Positions 8,918-18,262 of a stretch of 64,000 bases of DNA are shown piece by piece. The notes beneath the pieces are model-generated. The model was not told where the DNA came from. It was given only the letters and a program-made list of their open reading frames with translations, and ran no database searches. The stretch comes from Bacteroidia bacterium. GTDB taxonomy: Bacteria; Bacteroidota; Bacteroidia; Bacteroidales; Prolixibacteraceae. The stretch spans positions 50,810-114,809 of the forward strand of contig JAPLDT010000042.1 of NCBI GenBank assembly GCA_026391315.1, written 5' to 3'. Made by a program: the position numbers and the translations under genes. The stretch's first letter is position 1. Every line of letters begins with the position of its first letter.

Positions 8918-11080
8918 GTGGCTAAATCCCAGGAAGATTTTCTACGCGAATTGCTGGCCGATTTTAAGATTGAGGCCGCTGAACATCAGCATGTTATTGC
9001 CGAATGCATGCTAATGCTCGAGAAGCAACCGCCACCTGTAGAATATCAGAAAATTATTGAAACCACCTTTAGGGAGTTTCATAGTCTGAAAGGGGCGGCA
9101 CGTGCAGTAAACCAAGGTGATATCGAGCGACTGTGCCAGGCGATGGAAGGGGTATTTCACCAACTCAAGGAGGGTCGTGCCCTGCTTACACCACCACTTT
9201 TCGACCTTCTGTTTAGCGGAGCGGATGTATTGAAAACGTTGGTTACGGGTCAGGGGCAGGGGAGTCGGACAAATAATCTGCCTCAATTATTAAAAGCAAT
9301 TGAAAATCAGGTTGATGTGATTAATTTGGATCAACAATCAGCAACAAGTGAGCATGCTTTCACTCTGCAACAAGTTGAAACGACAGCTTTGGATGTTGAA
9401 AGTAAGGTTACGGTTTCTACCACACAATACGAACCAGTCTCCAATGAACAGCAGACGCAGAAGGAAACTGTCCGCATAGCCACATCAAAATTGAACAGCA
9501 TACTCAGACAGTCAGAGGAGTTTATATCAGCCAGGGCGGAATTTGATTATTATATCAGGGAGATGGATCGGCTCAATCACCCTGAATTTCATTTGTTGCG
9601 AAGAGATTTGGTTAAGTTCAACCATACGTTTTCACGTATGGTGGATGAATTGGTTCATGACATCAAGAACACATTACTTTTTCCATTTTCTTCGTTGACA
9701 GACATTGTGCCAATGATTGTACGTGATCTTGGCAGGGAATTTGGCAAAGAGATTGAACTTGCGATTACCGGCGCTGAAACCGAGATAGACCGAAGAATTC
9801 TTGAAGAGATGAAAAATCCGCTGATCCATTTGATCCGTAATTGCATAGACCACGGCATTGAAAAACCTGATGTAAGAATAAAGAATGGAAAGCCGTCCCG
9901 TGGAACCATAAAGATTTCCATTTCGCAGGAATCCGGCCGTAAAGTAGATATTGTCCTTTCCGATGACGGTGCAGGAATAGATCGGGAAAAACTCAGGGAA
10001 TCAGCCTTGAAAAATTCTGTTGTATCTATCCAGAATCTTGATCAAATGAATGATCAGGAGATTCTTAACCTTATTTTCAGGTCGGGGGTCACAACCAGTC
10101 CAATGATCACTGACCTCAGCGGGCGGGGTCTGGGTATGGCGATTGTTGCAGCAAAAGTTGAGGGTCTGGGCGGATCAGTTACAATTGAATCTGAAGCAGG
10201 ACAAGGAACGAGCTTCGTTATTTCGCTTCCATTAAGCATATCTACTTTCAGGGGGGTAGTCGTAAGGGTATTCAGCCAGTTATTTGTGGTACCGACTTCA
10301 GCAATTGAACGGGTCATTCGTATCAATACCCATGATATTATATACGCAGAATCCAAACCATTCTTGTCGCTGAACGGTGAAAATATTGCTTTGATTAAGT
10401 TGGCAGATACCTTGGGTTTGACTGAACGAAGGCAAAAACAAACAAATGAGTTCAATTTTCCTGTGTTAATCGTGACAATGGCGCATCGCAAAATTGGCTT
10501 TTTGGTTGACGAAGTTCTGGCTGAGCAGGAGGGTGTTGTTAAAGATCTTGGCCCTCAGTTGGTTCATGTGCGCAACCTGGCAGGTGCAACAGTTTTGGGA
10601 AGTGGACAAGTGATTCCCATACTTCATGTTCCTGAACTTATTGAGTCAGTGCTGGGCATGCATCAGACCGCGGGCACGCTTCATCAGGCGGCAGAACCGG
10701 ATGATTCGACTGAAAAGCAGATAAAGATTCTTGTTGCGGAAGATTCAATTACCTCAAGAATGTTGCTCAGGAACATTCTTGAAACAGCCGGATTTCAGGT
10801 TAAAACTGCAGTTGATGGGCTGGAGGCTTTTCAAATACTTCAAAACGATCCTTTCGATTTGGTTGTTACGGATGTGGAAATGCCCGGAATGAATGGCTTT
10901 GAACTGACTTCGAAAATAAGAATGGATGCCAGGTTCATGGCTATTCCGGTTGTTTTGGTAACGGCGCTTAGTTCTGACTGGGACCGTCAGCGCGGCTTGG
11001 AAGCAGGCGCCAATGCATATATCGTCAAGAGCAACTTTGAGCAAAGCAACCTGGTTGAGACCATTCATCGCTTAATTTAG
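8918..11080 (+). CDS. cheA: CheA-type histidine kinase fused to a receiver domain (WspE-like)
   Basis: This 720-residue kinase begins at a GTG, 7 bp after the receptor stop. Domains in order are an HPt domain with His55 (FREFHSLKGAARAV), a short linker without a P2 CheY-docking domain, and dimerisation helices at about 180-250. Next come an HATPase domain (HLIRNCIDHGIEKP N-box, DDGAGID, GRGLGMAIV G-box), a CheW-like domain at about 445-580, and a C-terminal receiver at about 600-720. The receiver carries AEDS, phospho-Asp in VVTDVEMPGMNG and a conserved Lys in YIVKSNF. CheA-REC fusions are typical of Wsp, Frz and other alternative-function pathways. There the attached receiver acts as phosphate sink or relay. 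All catalytic motifs are intact. Confidence 0.94.
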   Translation: MAKSQEDFLRELLADFKIEAAEHQHVIAECMLMLEKQPPPVEYQKIIETTFREFHSLKGAARAVNQGDIERLCQAMEGVFHQLKEGRALLTPPLFDLLFSGADVLKTLVTGQGQGSRTNNLPQLLKAIENQVDVINLDQQSATSEHAFTLQQVETTALDVESKVTVSTTQYEPVSNEQQTQKETVRIATSKLNSILRQSEEFISARAEFDYYIREMDRLNHPEFHLLRRDLVKFNHTFSRMVDELVHDIKNTLLFPFSSLTDIVPMIVRDLGREFGKEIELAITGAETEIDRRILEEMKNPLIHLIRNCIDHGIEKPDVRIKNGKPSRGTIKISISQESGRKVDIVLSDDGAGIDREKLRESALKNSVVSIQNLDQMNDQEILNLIFRSGVTTSPMITDLSGRGLGMAIVAAKVEGLGGSVTIESEAGQGTSFVISLPLSISTFRGVVVRVFSQLFVVPTSAIERVIRINTHDIIYAESKPFLSLNGENIALIKLADTLGLTERRQKQTNEFNFPVLIVTMAHRKIGFLVDEVLAEQEGVVKDLGPQLVHVRNLAGATVLGSGQVIPILHVPELIESVLGMHQTAGTLHQAAEPDDSTEKQIKILVAEDSITSRMLLRNILETAGFQVKTAVDGLEAFQILQNDPFDLVVTDVEMPGMNGFELTSKIRMDARFMAIPVVLVTALSSDWDRQRGLEAGANAYIVKSNFEQSNLVETIHRLI

Positions 11081-11097
11081 CAATTAAATTGGCCGGT

Positions 11098-12156
11098 ATG
11101 GAGAAGAAAAGAATTAATGTCCTGATTGTTGAAGATAGTCTAACGGCACAAAACTTGCTGAAGGGAATACTGGCAAGCGATCCTGGGTTTAAGGTATTGG
11201 GCATTGTTGGAAACGGAAAGCAAGCTGTTGAAGCCGTTTCCAGGTTGAATCCTGATGTCGTCAGTATGGACATTTACATGCCTGTGATGGACGGATTGGA
11301 AGCGACACGCCGGATTATGGAGAAAACGCCGGTTCCTATTGTCATTGTAAGCAGCTATTACCAAACGTCCGATATGGCCTTATCATTCAGTATCCTGAAA
11401 GCCGGGGCTCTCACTATTCTGCCCCGTCCAGTTGGCCCAATGCATCCGGATTATCTCCAGTCGAGCCGAAGTTACCTAAATACGCTGAAAATGATGGCTG
11501 GTATTAAAGTAACTAACCAACGGTCAAAACAGGTGCCGCGACCCTCCATCATTCGTTCGGAACCTTTAAAAACAGCACCAAATAATCATGGTCGTACTAA
11601 AAAACGGGCAATCGTGGCCATAGGTGCTTCGGCTGGAGGCCCTATGGCGTTGCAGACCATTCTGAGTCAAATTCCCGATGATTTTTCATTACCTATCCTC
11701 ATTGTTCAACATATTGATGCTAGTTTTGCTGAAGGTTTCTGCAATTGGTTAAATTCTACCTCTGGAGTACCGGTACAAATTGCTTCCCATGGTGAGAAGC
11801 TATTGCCCGGACATGCTTATCTTCCTCCAGGGGATGCACATCTGGGGCTTATTGAAGAGGGAATCATTGGGGTGAGCTACGATCCTCCTGAGTCCAATCT
11901 TCGACCCTCGGTAAATTATCTATTTCGAAGTGTGCGCCGGGTGTACGGGGGCAAATCGATCGCAATATTGCTATCAGGAATGGGAACAGACGGTGCAGTG
12001 GAATTGAAACTGCTCAAAGATGTAGGTGCACTCACAATTGCCCAGGACGAGTTAAGTTCACTGGTCCATGGTATGCCTGGGGAAGCAATCCTGCTGGAAG
12101 CTGTTTGTTTGGTCTCTTCATTGGATGAAATTGTAAGTCAAATTATTAAAAATTAA
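11098..12156 (+). CDS. cheB: CheB receptor methylesterase
   Basis: This 352-residue two-domain protein demethylates or deamidates receptors for adaptation. The receiver has phospho-Asp58 in VVSMDIYMPVMDG. The esterase domain has Ser178 in IGASAGGP, a histidine in IVQHID and an aspartate in GMGTDGA, so the triad is complete. The usual receiver Lys of the KP motif is replaced by Arg (ALTILPRPVGP), an oddity that could alter phosphorylation response. The ATG at 11098 is preferred to the in-frame TTG at 11089, which would add only MAG; neither has a clear ribosome site. It is the counterpart of WspF, lying between the kinase and the output protein. Confidence 0.92.
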   Translation: MEKKRINVLIVEDSLTAQNLLKGILASDPGFKVLGIVGNGKQAVEAVSRLNPDVVSMDIYMPVMDGLEATRRIMEKTPVPIVIVSSYYQTSDMALSFSILKAGALTILPRPVGPMHPDYLQSSRSYLNTLKMMAGIKVTNQRSKQVPRPSIIRSEPLKTAPNNHGRTKKRAIVAIGASAGGPMALQTILSQIPDDFSLPILIVQHIDASFAEGFCNWLNSTSGVPVQIASHGEKLLPGHAYLPPGDAHLGLIEEGIIGVSYDPPESNLRPSVNYLFRSVRRVYGGKSIAILLSGMGTDGAVELKLLKDVGALTIAQDELSSLVHGMPGEAILLEAVCLVSSLDEIVSQIIKN

Positions 12157-12167
12157 AAAATTTTCAT

Positions 12168-13466
12168 ATGAAAAATATCTATAATTCTTACACCATCTCG
12201 TTGGGGGAGAGCCACATTCTGGCCGTAGAGGATTCAATGGTACAGGCAAAATTGCTACAGCATTTTTTCGATAACAACAACATCAATGCAAAACTTTTTA
12301 ACAATGCCATTGATGCTTATAAATCCGCTTGTGAAAATCCGCCTGTACTGATTGTCAGTGATATCATAATGCCTGGAATGGATGGTTATGAGTTTTGTTC
12401 CAAGGTGAAAAGCAATCCCGATCTAAGCCATATTCCGGTAATTCTGCTCACTTCTCTCCATGACCCCCTCGACATCGTCAAAGGATTGCAGGCAGGTGCG
12501 GATAATTTTATCACAAAACCCTACGATGAACAGTACTTACTTTCGAGGGTTCATTATCTGCTTGCAAATAGCGACATGCGCAGGTCGGGCGCCGGTGACA
12601 TGGCCATGGAAATAGTTTTTCAGGGAAGCAAATACCTGATTAACTCAGACAAAAGGCAAATTCTGAACCTGTTGCTATCAGTTTATGAAGCCGCCATTAA
12701 TCAAAATAGGGAATTGATTGAGGCCAAACAGCAACTCGAAGCCATGAACATTGATCTGAAAGCTGCCAATGAGGAGCTGGATGCATTTGCGCGAACTGTT
12801 TCTCACGATCTTCAATCGCCATTGGCTGGTATCATCGGTTTCGTTCAGCTAATTTTCGATGACGGTTCAGTCAAATTGGATGAAGAAATAAGGGAAAACT
12901 TGCACTGGGTGCTTCAGTCTGCCTATAGAATGTCAGAACTAATCGTCGACTTGTTGAATTATTCCCGATCCGGCAGGGCCAGTATCAATTGCGAGCCACT
13001 CAATCTAAGTGATATGACGAATGAGTTGGTAACTGACTATCGTGTGCGGAATCAGGGAAATGCTTTTCACTTTGAATCAGAAGAAAATCTTAATGTCAAT
13101 GCAGACAAAGCTTTGATGCAGATTGCATTAACAAATCTTCTCAGCAACGCTATCAAATACTCGGGCAATGCCGAACATCCGGAAATTATTTTTGGGAGTA
13201 AGCTTCTCTATGGCCAAAGGGTATTCTTCGTAAAAGACAATGGAGTAGGGTTCGATATGGCAAGGGCGGATAAACTGTTTGACCCTTTTGTAAGATTGCA
13301 CACAAGTGTCGATTTTAATGGTACCGGTATTGGCTTAAGCACCGTAAAGCGGATCTTTAACAGACATGGAGGTGATGTTTGGGCCGAATCGGAACCTGGA
13401 AAGGGTGCAACATTCTTCTTTAACATCGACAGAAAAGGTTGTGAGGAGAAGAACTCGAACCTTTAA
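12168..13466 (+). CDS. Receiver-histidine kinase hybrid, putative output of the chemosensory operon
   Basis: This 432-residue cytosolic protein has an N-terminal receiver with phospho-Asp65 (VLIVSDIIMPGMDGYEF) and Lys117 (FITKPYD). A coiled-coil linker at about 165-205 leads to a HisKA helix with His213 (FARTVSHDLQSPLAG) and an HATPase domain (NLLSNAIKYSG, KDNGVGFDM, GTGIGLSTVKR). No membrane segment is present. It starts 11 bp after cheB and ends the operon before a strong palindrome. In Wsp operons this position holds a receiver-diguanylate cyclase. Here the receiver domain is kept but the output is a phosphotransfer kinase, so signal would pass to an unlinked response regulator. That reading is inference from gene order and domains. 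Confidence 0.9.
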   Translation: MKNIYNSYTISLGESHILAVEDSMVQAKLLQHFFDNNNINAKLFNNAIDAYKSACENPPVLIVSDIIMPGMDGYEFCSKVKSNPDLSHIPVILLTSLHDPLDIVKGLQAGADNFITKPYDEQYLLSRVHYLLANSDMRRSGAGDMAMEIVFQGSKYLINSDKRQILNLLLSVYEAAINQNRELIEAKQQLEAMNIDLKAANEELDAFARTVSHDLQSPLAGIIGFVQLIFDDGSVKLDEEIRENLHWVLQSAYRMSELIVDLLNYSRSGRASINCEPLNLSDMTNELVTDYRVRNQGNAFHFESEENLNVNADKALMQIALTNLLSNAIKYSGNAEHPEIIFGSKLLYGQRVFFVKDNGVGFDMARADKLFDPFVRLHTSVDFNGTGIGLSTVKRIFNRHGGDVWAESEPGKGATFFFNIDRKGCEEKNSNL

Positions 13467-13476
13467 ATCAGAAAAT

Positions 13477-13509
13477 ATACCCTCAAGGTTTTCAAAACCT
13501 TGAGGGTAT
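13477..13509. terminator. Bidirectional palindromic terminator (CCCTCAAGG family)
   Basis: A perfect 16-bp stem, ATACCCTCAAGGTTTT with its complement around a 1-nt spacer, lies between the converging kinase gene (ends 13466) and glycosyltransferase gene (ends 13521). A second copy with paired base changes is at 40665-40697, also between converging genes. Confidence 0.75.
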
Positions 13510-13520
13510 TAAAACCAAAA

Positions 13521-14588
13521 TTATACTACCTCCCGATAGACCCCTACTATTTTTTCGGCCACATTGCTCAAATTATATTCCTGACTGACAATCTGCTGCA
13601 ATATTTTGGCTTCGTTTTCGTAAAAAAATCGATGTTCCAAAAACGAATTTAGTTTATCAAGCAAATTTAGAGCGTTGGGCGCTGAAGCTTCAAGATCCAC
13701 AAAGTTAGCGTACTGCATCCGTTTGAGATTTCTAACTGTCACGATAGGACCTAGGTGGTTGTGTTTAATTGACAATATCGGAACGCCATACACCAGGCTT
13801 TCTATGGCAACCCTTCCAACTCCCATCACCAAATCCGCATCGGGATAATGATCACCCACCTCCCTGGCGTACCCTTCAATATGAACCGATCTGTGTAAAG
13901 ATGAAAAGTTCGATTGCTTAATAATTTTGGTTATGCGGGGCAAACAAAGACCATCCCCAACCACATGCAGGTGCGAACGCGGATATTTTTCCAACAGCCG
14001 GGGCCATACTTCAGTCAAAATCATGGTAAGAAGCCTCGTATGGTGGCAATCCATACGGCTGATGTAATAGAGTGAGAAACTCTCCGGATCAACAAACCGG
14101 TCGACACAAGCAGCAGGCAGCTGAACACCGTTGGGGATTAGTACAACTTTTTTCTGCGACCTCAAAAAGTTGGAAATACAAGAGACACAACTCTCCCTGA
14201 TAGCAATGGCCTTATCGATGTTTCTTCTGGCATATTCCGACCTTAGATCGGTCAGAACTGAACCGTGAATGGTAGCCACAACCGGGATTTTCATCCATCT
14301 GGCAGCCATCGTACCAATTAAAATTGGCAACCTTTGGTGCGCATGAATCACCTCAATGTTTTCGGTTTTGATCAATTTAATCAGTCGGTAAAGGTGAAAT
14401 GGAATTTTTAGGTCCGAAAAATTAACGGCAATGTGCTGCACTCCGGGACGAAGTCTAAGCTGCTGCTTGCCGGTCATCGACATAAGCCAGACAGAATGAC
14501 CTGCATCAGCGAGGGCATTGGCCAATTCACTGACATGGTTCTCTGCCCCGCCGTAATGAAACCGTTTGATGAGAAGTAACACCCTCAT
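13521..14588 (-). CDS. Glycosyltransferase family 4
   Basis: This 355-residue GT-B glycosyltransferase has the N-terminal acceptor-domain signature FHYGGAENHVSELANALADAG, the VIHAHQRLPILIG helix, ATIHGS, and a linker IPNGVQ. The C-terminal donor-domain part is DLVMGVGRVAIESLVYGVPI, where the E of AIESL takes the place of the usual EX7E glutamate. It should transfer a nucleotide-activated sugar to a surface glycan or lipid at the inner membrane. The acceptor cannot be told. It starts 4 bp after the end of the 876-residue exported protein, so it is probably the last gene of that operon. It may glycosylate a product of the cluster or simply be co-transcribed. Confidence 0.88.
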   Translation of the reverse strand: MRVLLLIKRFHYGGAENHVSELANALADAGHSVWLMSMTGKQQLRLRPGVQHIAVNFSDLKIPFHLYRLIKLIKTENIEVIHAHQRLPILIGTMAARWMKIPVVATIHGSVLTDLRSEYARRNIDKAIAIRESCVSCISNFLRSQKKVVLIPNGVQLPAACVDRFVDPESFSLYYISRMDCHHTRLLTMILTEVWPRLLEKYPRSHLHVVGDGLCLPRITKIIKQSNFSSLHRSVHIEGYAREVGDHYPDADLVMGVGRVAIESLVYGVPILSIKHNHLGPIVTVRNLKRMQYANFVDLEASAPNALNLLDKLNSFLEHRFFYENEAKILQQIVSQEYNLSNVAEKIVGVYREVV

Positions 14589-14592
14589 TGTT

Positions 14593-17223
14593 TCAAAAAA
14601 GAATGTCTTTGTTAATGTTCAGACAACTTTTGGAATGGTCTTTGGAATAGTCGAATATGAGATCGCCGTTTTTCTTCATGACGGTGATGCTGTTGAGCGG
14701 AAACCAAATGAAAGCCTTACCCACTTTCGCCCCGGAAATAAAATCGATACGGGCATCCCCTTCAGGCGTCATGACCATCTTCATGTTTGCATCGCTGCTT
14801 ACCTTCATCTTGTCCAGTGACATAAACTGGTTGTCGACTGTGCGCAGGGTAATGATGCCGTTGGCATTTTTGATAAATTCAACAATACCAAAGCTCTTGT
14901 AAAGATTGGGACTCTTGCCCTTAAAAGTGGGATTGTATTTGTCGAGCGCCTCCTGCACATACTTGCCGGATAGCTTTGATTCGAAATCGGACAGCATCAA
15001 AAATGCGGCAAACAGTCCGGCAGCCCCTTTGTCACATCCGCTCTGAATCATCTTGTCATTCTTCTCTTTGAGCAGGGCTGAAATATCGTATGCAGCCACA
15101 TCGTTCACGGCTGCAGAACGTTTGATCATTCCCGGCAGGGTACTGAAACCACCCGTTGCGAGCAGATTATTTTTCTCATCCAGCAAAAGCAAATTTTTCC
15201 AGTACATATTTTGCTGAGGCAAATATTCTGTACCCAGAAGTTTGCCGTTGGTGTCGAGATGCACCTGATAATAGATATTTTCGCGGGTCTTTGTCTCCTC
15301 AAAAAATACCGGAGTAAGCCAGTTGATGGCCCCTCCCGGTTTCATGGAGAGCAAAAACAGGGATTGATCCGGCTTTTCCGATTGAATGGATTTGGTATCG
15401 GCCTGGAATTTCCCGGAGAAATTCCCTGATATAACAAAATTCCCGGCAGGATCCTTAACGATACCGGTAACATATTCGGCGCCACTGCCCTCCAGTATCT
15501 TTACCCAATTGACTTTGGCCTCCTGGTTAAAGGATGCGACAAAGAGGTCGCGACCGCCAGTCGGATTAACCGGCGCCTTTCCTAGCGTGAAAGCCTTGTC
15601 GAACCATCCTGTTAAGATTAAATTTCCCTGCCCATCTGCGACACTGGAAGAACCGTCCCCGGGATAGCCACCGTGCTGGTTAACATTTTCCCAGATTTTA
15701 TCGGCCAGCAAATCTGCGGGATTAATACCGGGCATTGGAATGATTTCGCCCGATTTACCCACAAATTGAGGCATACATCTTCCGATAGGCGCTCCGATAA
15801 AAGTACCGTCACAAATGGTGTAACGCTTTTGATGGGAGAAGACACAATCACCGGGAACCTCAACAGGGAAAAGCACGGCCGTACTCATGTGACCGGGGAA
15901 AAGAATGCCAACGACATCAAGCTTGCCGATGTTGTACACCAGCCAGGAGAAAAGTGCGGCACGATCTTCGCAGTCACAAAAGGGATAATAGAAAAGTTCA
16001 TCCGGAAAGAACCACTTTTCATAACCAAACTGAGCCTGATCCGTTTTATAGGCAAATGCTTTTTGGGTGAATTCAAGCAAACCGGAGGTTAACTCAACCT
16101 GATTTTTCCCTTTGAAATTCTTGCCAAAATAGGTATAAAGTGTCTCACTGAGTCTCGGATTCATAGGGGCTCCCATGTAAACTGAAAAATCGGTCTGCGG
16201 ATAGGTGGCATAAAAGGCCATCTCATTTTGCGGCACACTTACCTCCATTTCGGGGTACTCCTCAGAAAATCTCAGTTTTTTTGTGACATATTTCTCGATG
16301 AAGTTGAGCGGTTTGGTTACGGCAAGGCTGATCCTCTTCTTGGCATCTCCGTACTCCTCATCGTAAGTCAGAACTGAACCGACCTCCTCTCCAAAGTTGG
16401 AGATGAAATAGTACTCCTGGTTGTTAAATTTCAGAAACTGACATCCAAAAACACTGTTGGTGGAGGGGACCAGCAGATACAACTTATCGGCTGATTCGGA
16501 ATAAGCTAATCTGGTTTGGTATCCCGAAACCGTCATCAAAAACCAATTGTAGAGAATTTTTGTATTGTTGTTTTTCGCGGCTATTCTTCCCGAAAATTGG
16601 CTGATCAATTGATACACTCCCCAGTCATTCAGGTTAAGTTGTTCTTTCAAAACATTGATTTGCAGGAGTAAATCTCCATAGTTTGTATCCGCCATTTTAC
16701 GCCAGAAACGGGCGACCTCATTCTGCCCTGGCTTCCCGAGTGCAAAATCGAGTAAACGAGGATCGGCTTTAATCACCAGATTCTGACCAAAGAAGTCGAT
16801 GGGAACCTCAATCCTTCTGACTGTCTTATCCGGAATCGGCACCAACTGCGGACGTTCCTGCTCAGCTTTGGGTGGTGCAATGGGTGGGAGCTCTTTTACA
16901 ACGACCTTTACTGGAACAGGAGGTGCCTTCGGAGCTTCATATTTGATAGGAGCCGGTGGTTTGGGCGCCTCAATGGGTTTATTTGCCTTGAAGGCATTGT
17001 AATTGGTCCACTCCTTTTCGAGGTATTTTGCAAACTCTTCGTTTCGTTTTTTAACAAAATCGTTGTACTCCTGCTGCAGTTTTTGCATTCCTTCTTGCTG
17101 CTCTTTTACATAGGCATTGTACTGCTGTTGCTGCTGTTTAAGGTACTCTTCGAAAGTTTGGGCCCCTACCGGGAAGGTGCAGGCCAGCATCAGAACCAGG
17201 ATCAAAACTACATTCTTCTTCAT
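14593..17223 (-). CDS. Exported protein: coiled coil, Pro-rich linker, transglutaminase-like domain, beta-propeller-like repeats
   Basis: This 876-residue protein has a signal peptide (MKKNVVLILVLMLACTFPVG). A Gln-rich coiled coil at about 22-75 is followed by a Pro/Lys-rich linker at 80-130. A middle region then carries a transglutaminase/cysteine-protease-like triad: Cys416 or Cys418 in PFCDCEDRAALFSWLV, His445 in FPGHMSTAV, and Asp472 in YTICDGTF. After about 510 come SBBP-type repeats (DGQGNLILTGWF, DPAGNFVISGNFSG). The C-terminal 200 residues are unassigned. The ATG at 17223 is chosen over the upstream in-frame ATG (17265) because it begins the signal peptide. It is the largest gene of a run of exported proteins. 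Cross-linking or peptide cleavage in the periplasm is possible but inferred. Confidence 0.75.
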   Translation of the reverse strand: MKKNVVLILVLMLACTFPVGAQTFEEYLKQQQQQYNAYVKEQQEGMQKLQQEYNDFVKKRNEEFAKYLEKEWTNYNAFKANKPIEAPKPPAPIKYEAPKAPPVPVKVVVKELPPIAPPKAEQERPQLVPIPDKTVRRIEVPIDFFGQNLVIKADPRLLDFALGKPGQNEVARFWRKMADTNYGDLLLQINVLKEQLNLNDWGVYQLISQFSGRIAAKNNNTKILYNWFLMTVSGYQTRLAYSESADKLYLLVPSTNSVFGCQFLKFNNQEYYFISNFGEEVGSVLTYDEEYGDAKKRISLAVTKPLNFIEKYVTKKLRFSEEYPEMEVSVPQNEMAFYATYPQTDFSVYMGAPMNPRLSETLYTYFGKNFKGKNQVELTSGLLEFTQKAFAYKTDQAQFGYEKWFFPDELFYYPFCDCEDRAALFSWLVYNIGKLDVVGILFPGHMSTAVLFPVEVPGDCVFSHQKRYTICDGTFIGAPIGRCMPQFVGKSGEIIPMPGINPADLLADKIWENVNQHGGYPGDGSSSVADGQGNLILTGWFDKAFTLGKAPVNPTGGRDLFVASFNQEAKVNWVKILEGSGAEYVTGIVKDPAGNFVISGNFSGKFQADTKSIQSEKPDQSLFLLSMKPGGAINWLTPVFFEETKTRENIYYQVHLDTNGKLLGTEYLPQQNMYWKNLLLLDEKNNLLATGGFSTLPGMIKRSAAVNDVAAYDISALLKEKNDKMIQSGCDKGAAGLFAAFLMLSDFESKLSGKYVQEALDKYNPTFKGKSPNLYKSFGIVEFIKNANGIITLRTVDNQFMSLDKMKVSSDANMKMVMTPEGDARIDFISGAKVGKAFIWFPLNSITVMKKNGDLIFDYSKDHSKSCLNINKDILF

Positions 17224-17350
17224 GGTACCGAAATTTTGTAGGTTAGAAACGAAATTAACAGCCAATAAGATAAACTAACCGACAAACTGCTTCGCATTGA
17301 AACAGTCTGCCGGATAATAAATCAACAATCTATAAAACAGTGCAATAAAT

Positions 17351-17923
17351 TTATTTTGAACCTTTATCCATCTCTTTGTTGAACTCATTTTTGAATTTTT
17401 CATATTCAAAATCAAGCCTCAACTTCTCGTCACCGGAGATTTTTTTCTGAATGCCTTGCAGGATCTCCTCACCGTTCAACTCCTGCGCAATGTAGCACTT
17501 AAATGTGTTTTGCTTGGTTTTGGTCAGCTTTTCGCAGATGGTTGATACGCCGGAAAGTTGTTGTTCAACAACCTGACGGGTTAAACCTTCGAAACGGGTT
17601 TTGGCTTGTTCAACATTGTCAATTGCTTTTGAGCTGTAGTAGTTGTCTACCACACTCTTGATAGTAACATTCAATGTGGCAGCCAGTTGTTCCCTTGAGT
17701 TGGCCTGGGCTTTTTTCTTGGCCAGCATTTGATCCTGGCTTTCGCCCGATGCGGTGGCTCTGATCAGACCTTTTTTGTTATAGAATTCAGGACCGTTGCA
17801 GGGAAGATCAACTATTTCTTCACCTTTGGGAACAACCTGTTTGGCCTTACATCCTGACATACAAATCATTAATGCGAAGCAGGAGATTCCAATTACCATT
17901 GTAAAAATTCTTCTTGTTTTCAT
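17351..17923 (-). CDS. LPP20-family lipoprotein
   Basis: This 190-residue lipoprotein has MKTRRIFTMVIGISCFALMI followed by a CMSGC lipobox. The mature part has the LPP20 pattern: ATASGESQDQMLAKKKAQAN and AREQL-like helix, then a tail FKCYIAQELNGEEIL. LPP20 domains occur in Helicobacter LPP20 and in the Vibrio flagellar proteins FlgP and FlgT, where they build rings at the outer membrane. The ATG at 17923 is used because the ten residues before it (MITNTLSLRK) would spoil the signal peptide. It stands 339 bp from the upstream gene and 127 bp from the downstream one, so it may have its own promoter. Confidence 0.75.
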   Translation of the reverse strand: MKTRRIFTMVIGISCFALMICMSGCKAKQVVPKGEEIVDLPCNGPEFYNKKGLIRATASGESQDQMLAKKKAQANSREQLAATLNVTIKSVVDNYYSSKAIDNVEQAKTRFEGLTRQVVEQQLSGVSTICEKLTKTKQNTFKCYIAQELNGEEILQGIQKKISGDEKLRLDFEYEKFKNEFNKEMDKGSK

Positions 17924-18262
17924 TTTTCTTAAGCTTAAAGTGTTTGTAATCATTTTTATACATCTGTTAAAATCTGTTATATTGAGTTAGCCTATTGCCT
18001 TTTAGCCGTTAGCTTTTAGCTGCTGCACCATATCCTTTCTCCATTCTCCATTTTCAATGCATTCTGCATCCTTTTCTTATCGCCGATCTCCCCTTCGACA
18101 AGCTCAGTGACCGATAGCTTTGTAACTTAACAGTCGACCCTTCGACCCTTCGACAGGCTCAGGGGAGTCCAGGCTCAGGGAGCAATATTTGGGCGTTTCA
18201 CATTCCTATTCTCCGTTTCCCCGTTTCTCTCTACCTTTCTCTAAGCTCCATGCCCTCTGCCA
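17924..18262. repeat. Intergenic region with REP-like repeats
   Basis: No gene is evident in this 339-bp gap. It holds two REP-like units of the CCCTTCGACnnGCTCAGkG type, at 18091-18112 and 18146-18165, with a partial third unit (ttcgaccc) directly before the second and a GGCTCAGGGAG echo at 18172-18182. A short TTTAGC repeat lies at 18001-18020. The REP units are related to those near 33840, 41470-41720 and 52490. Confidence 0.6.
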
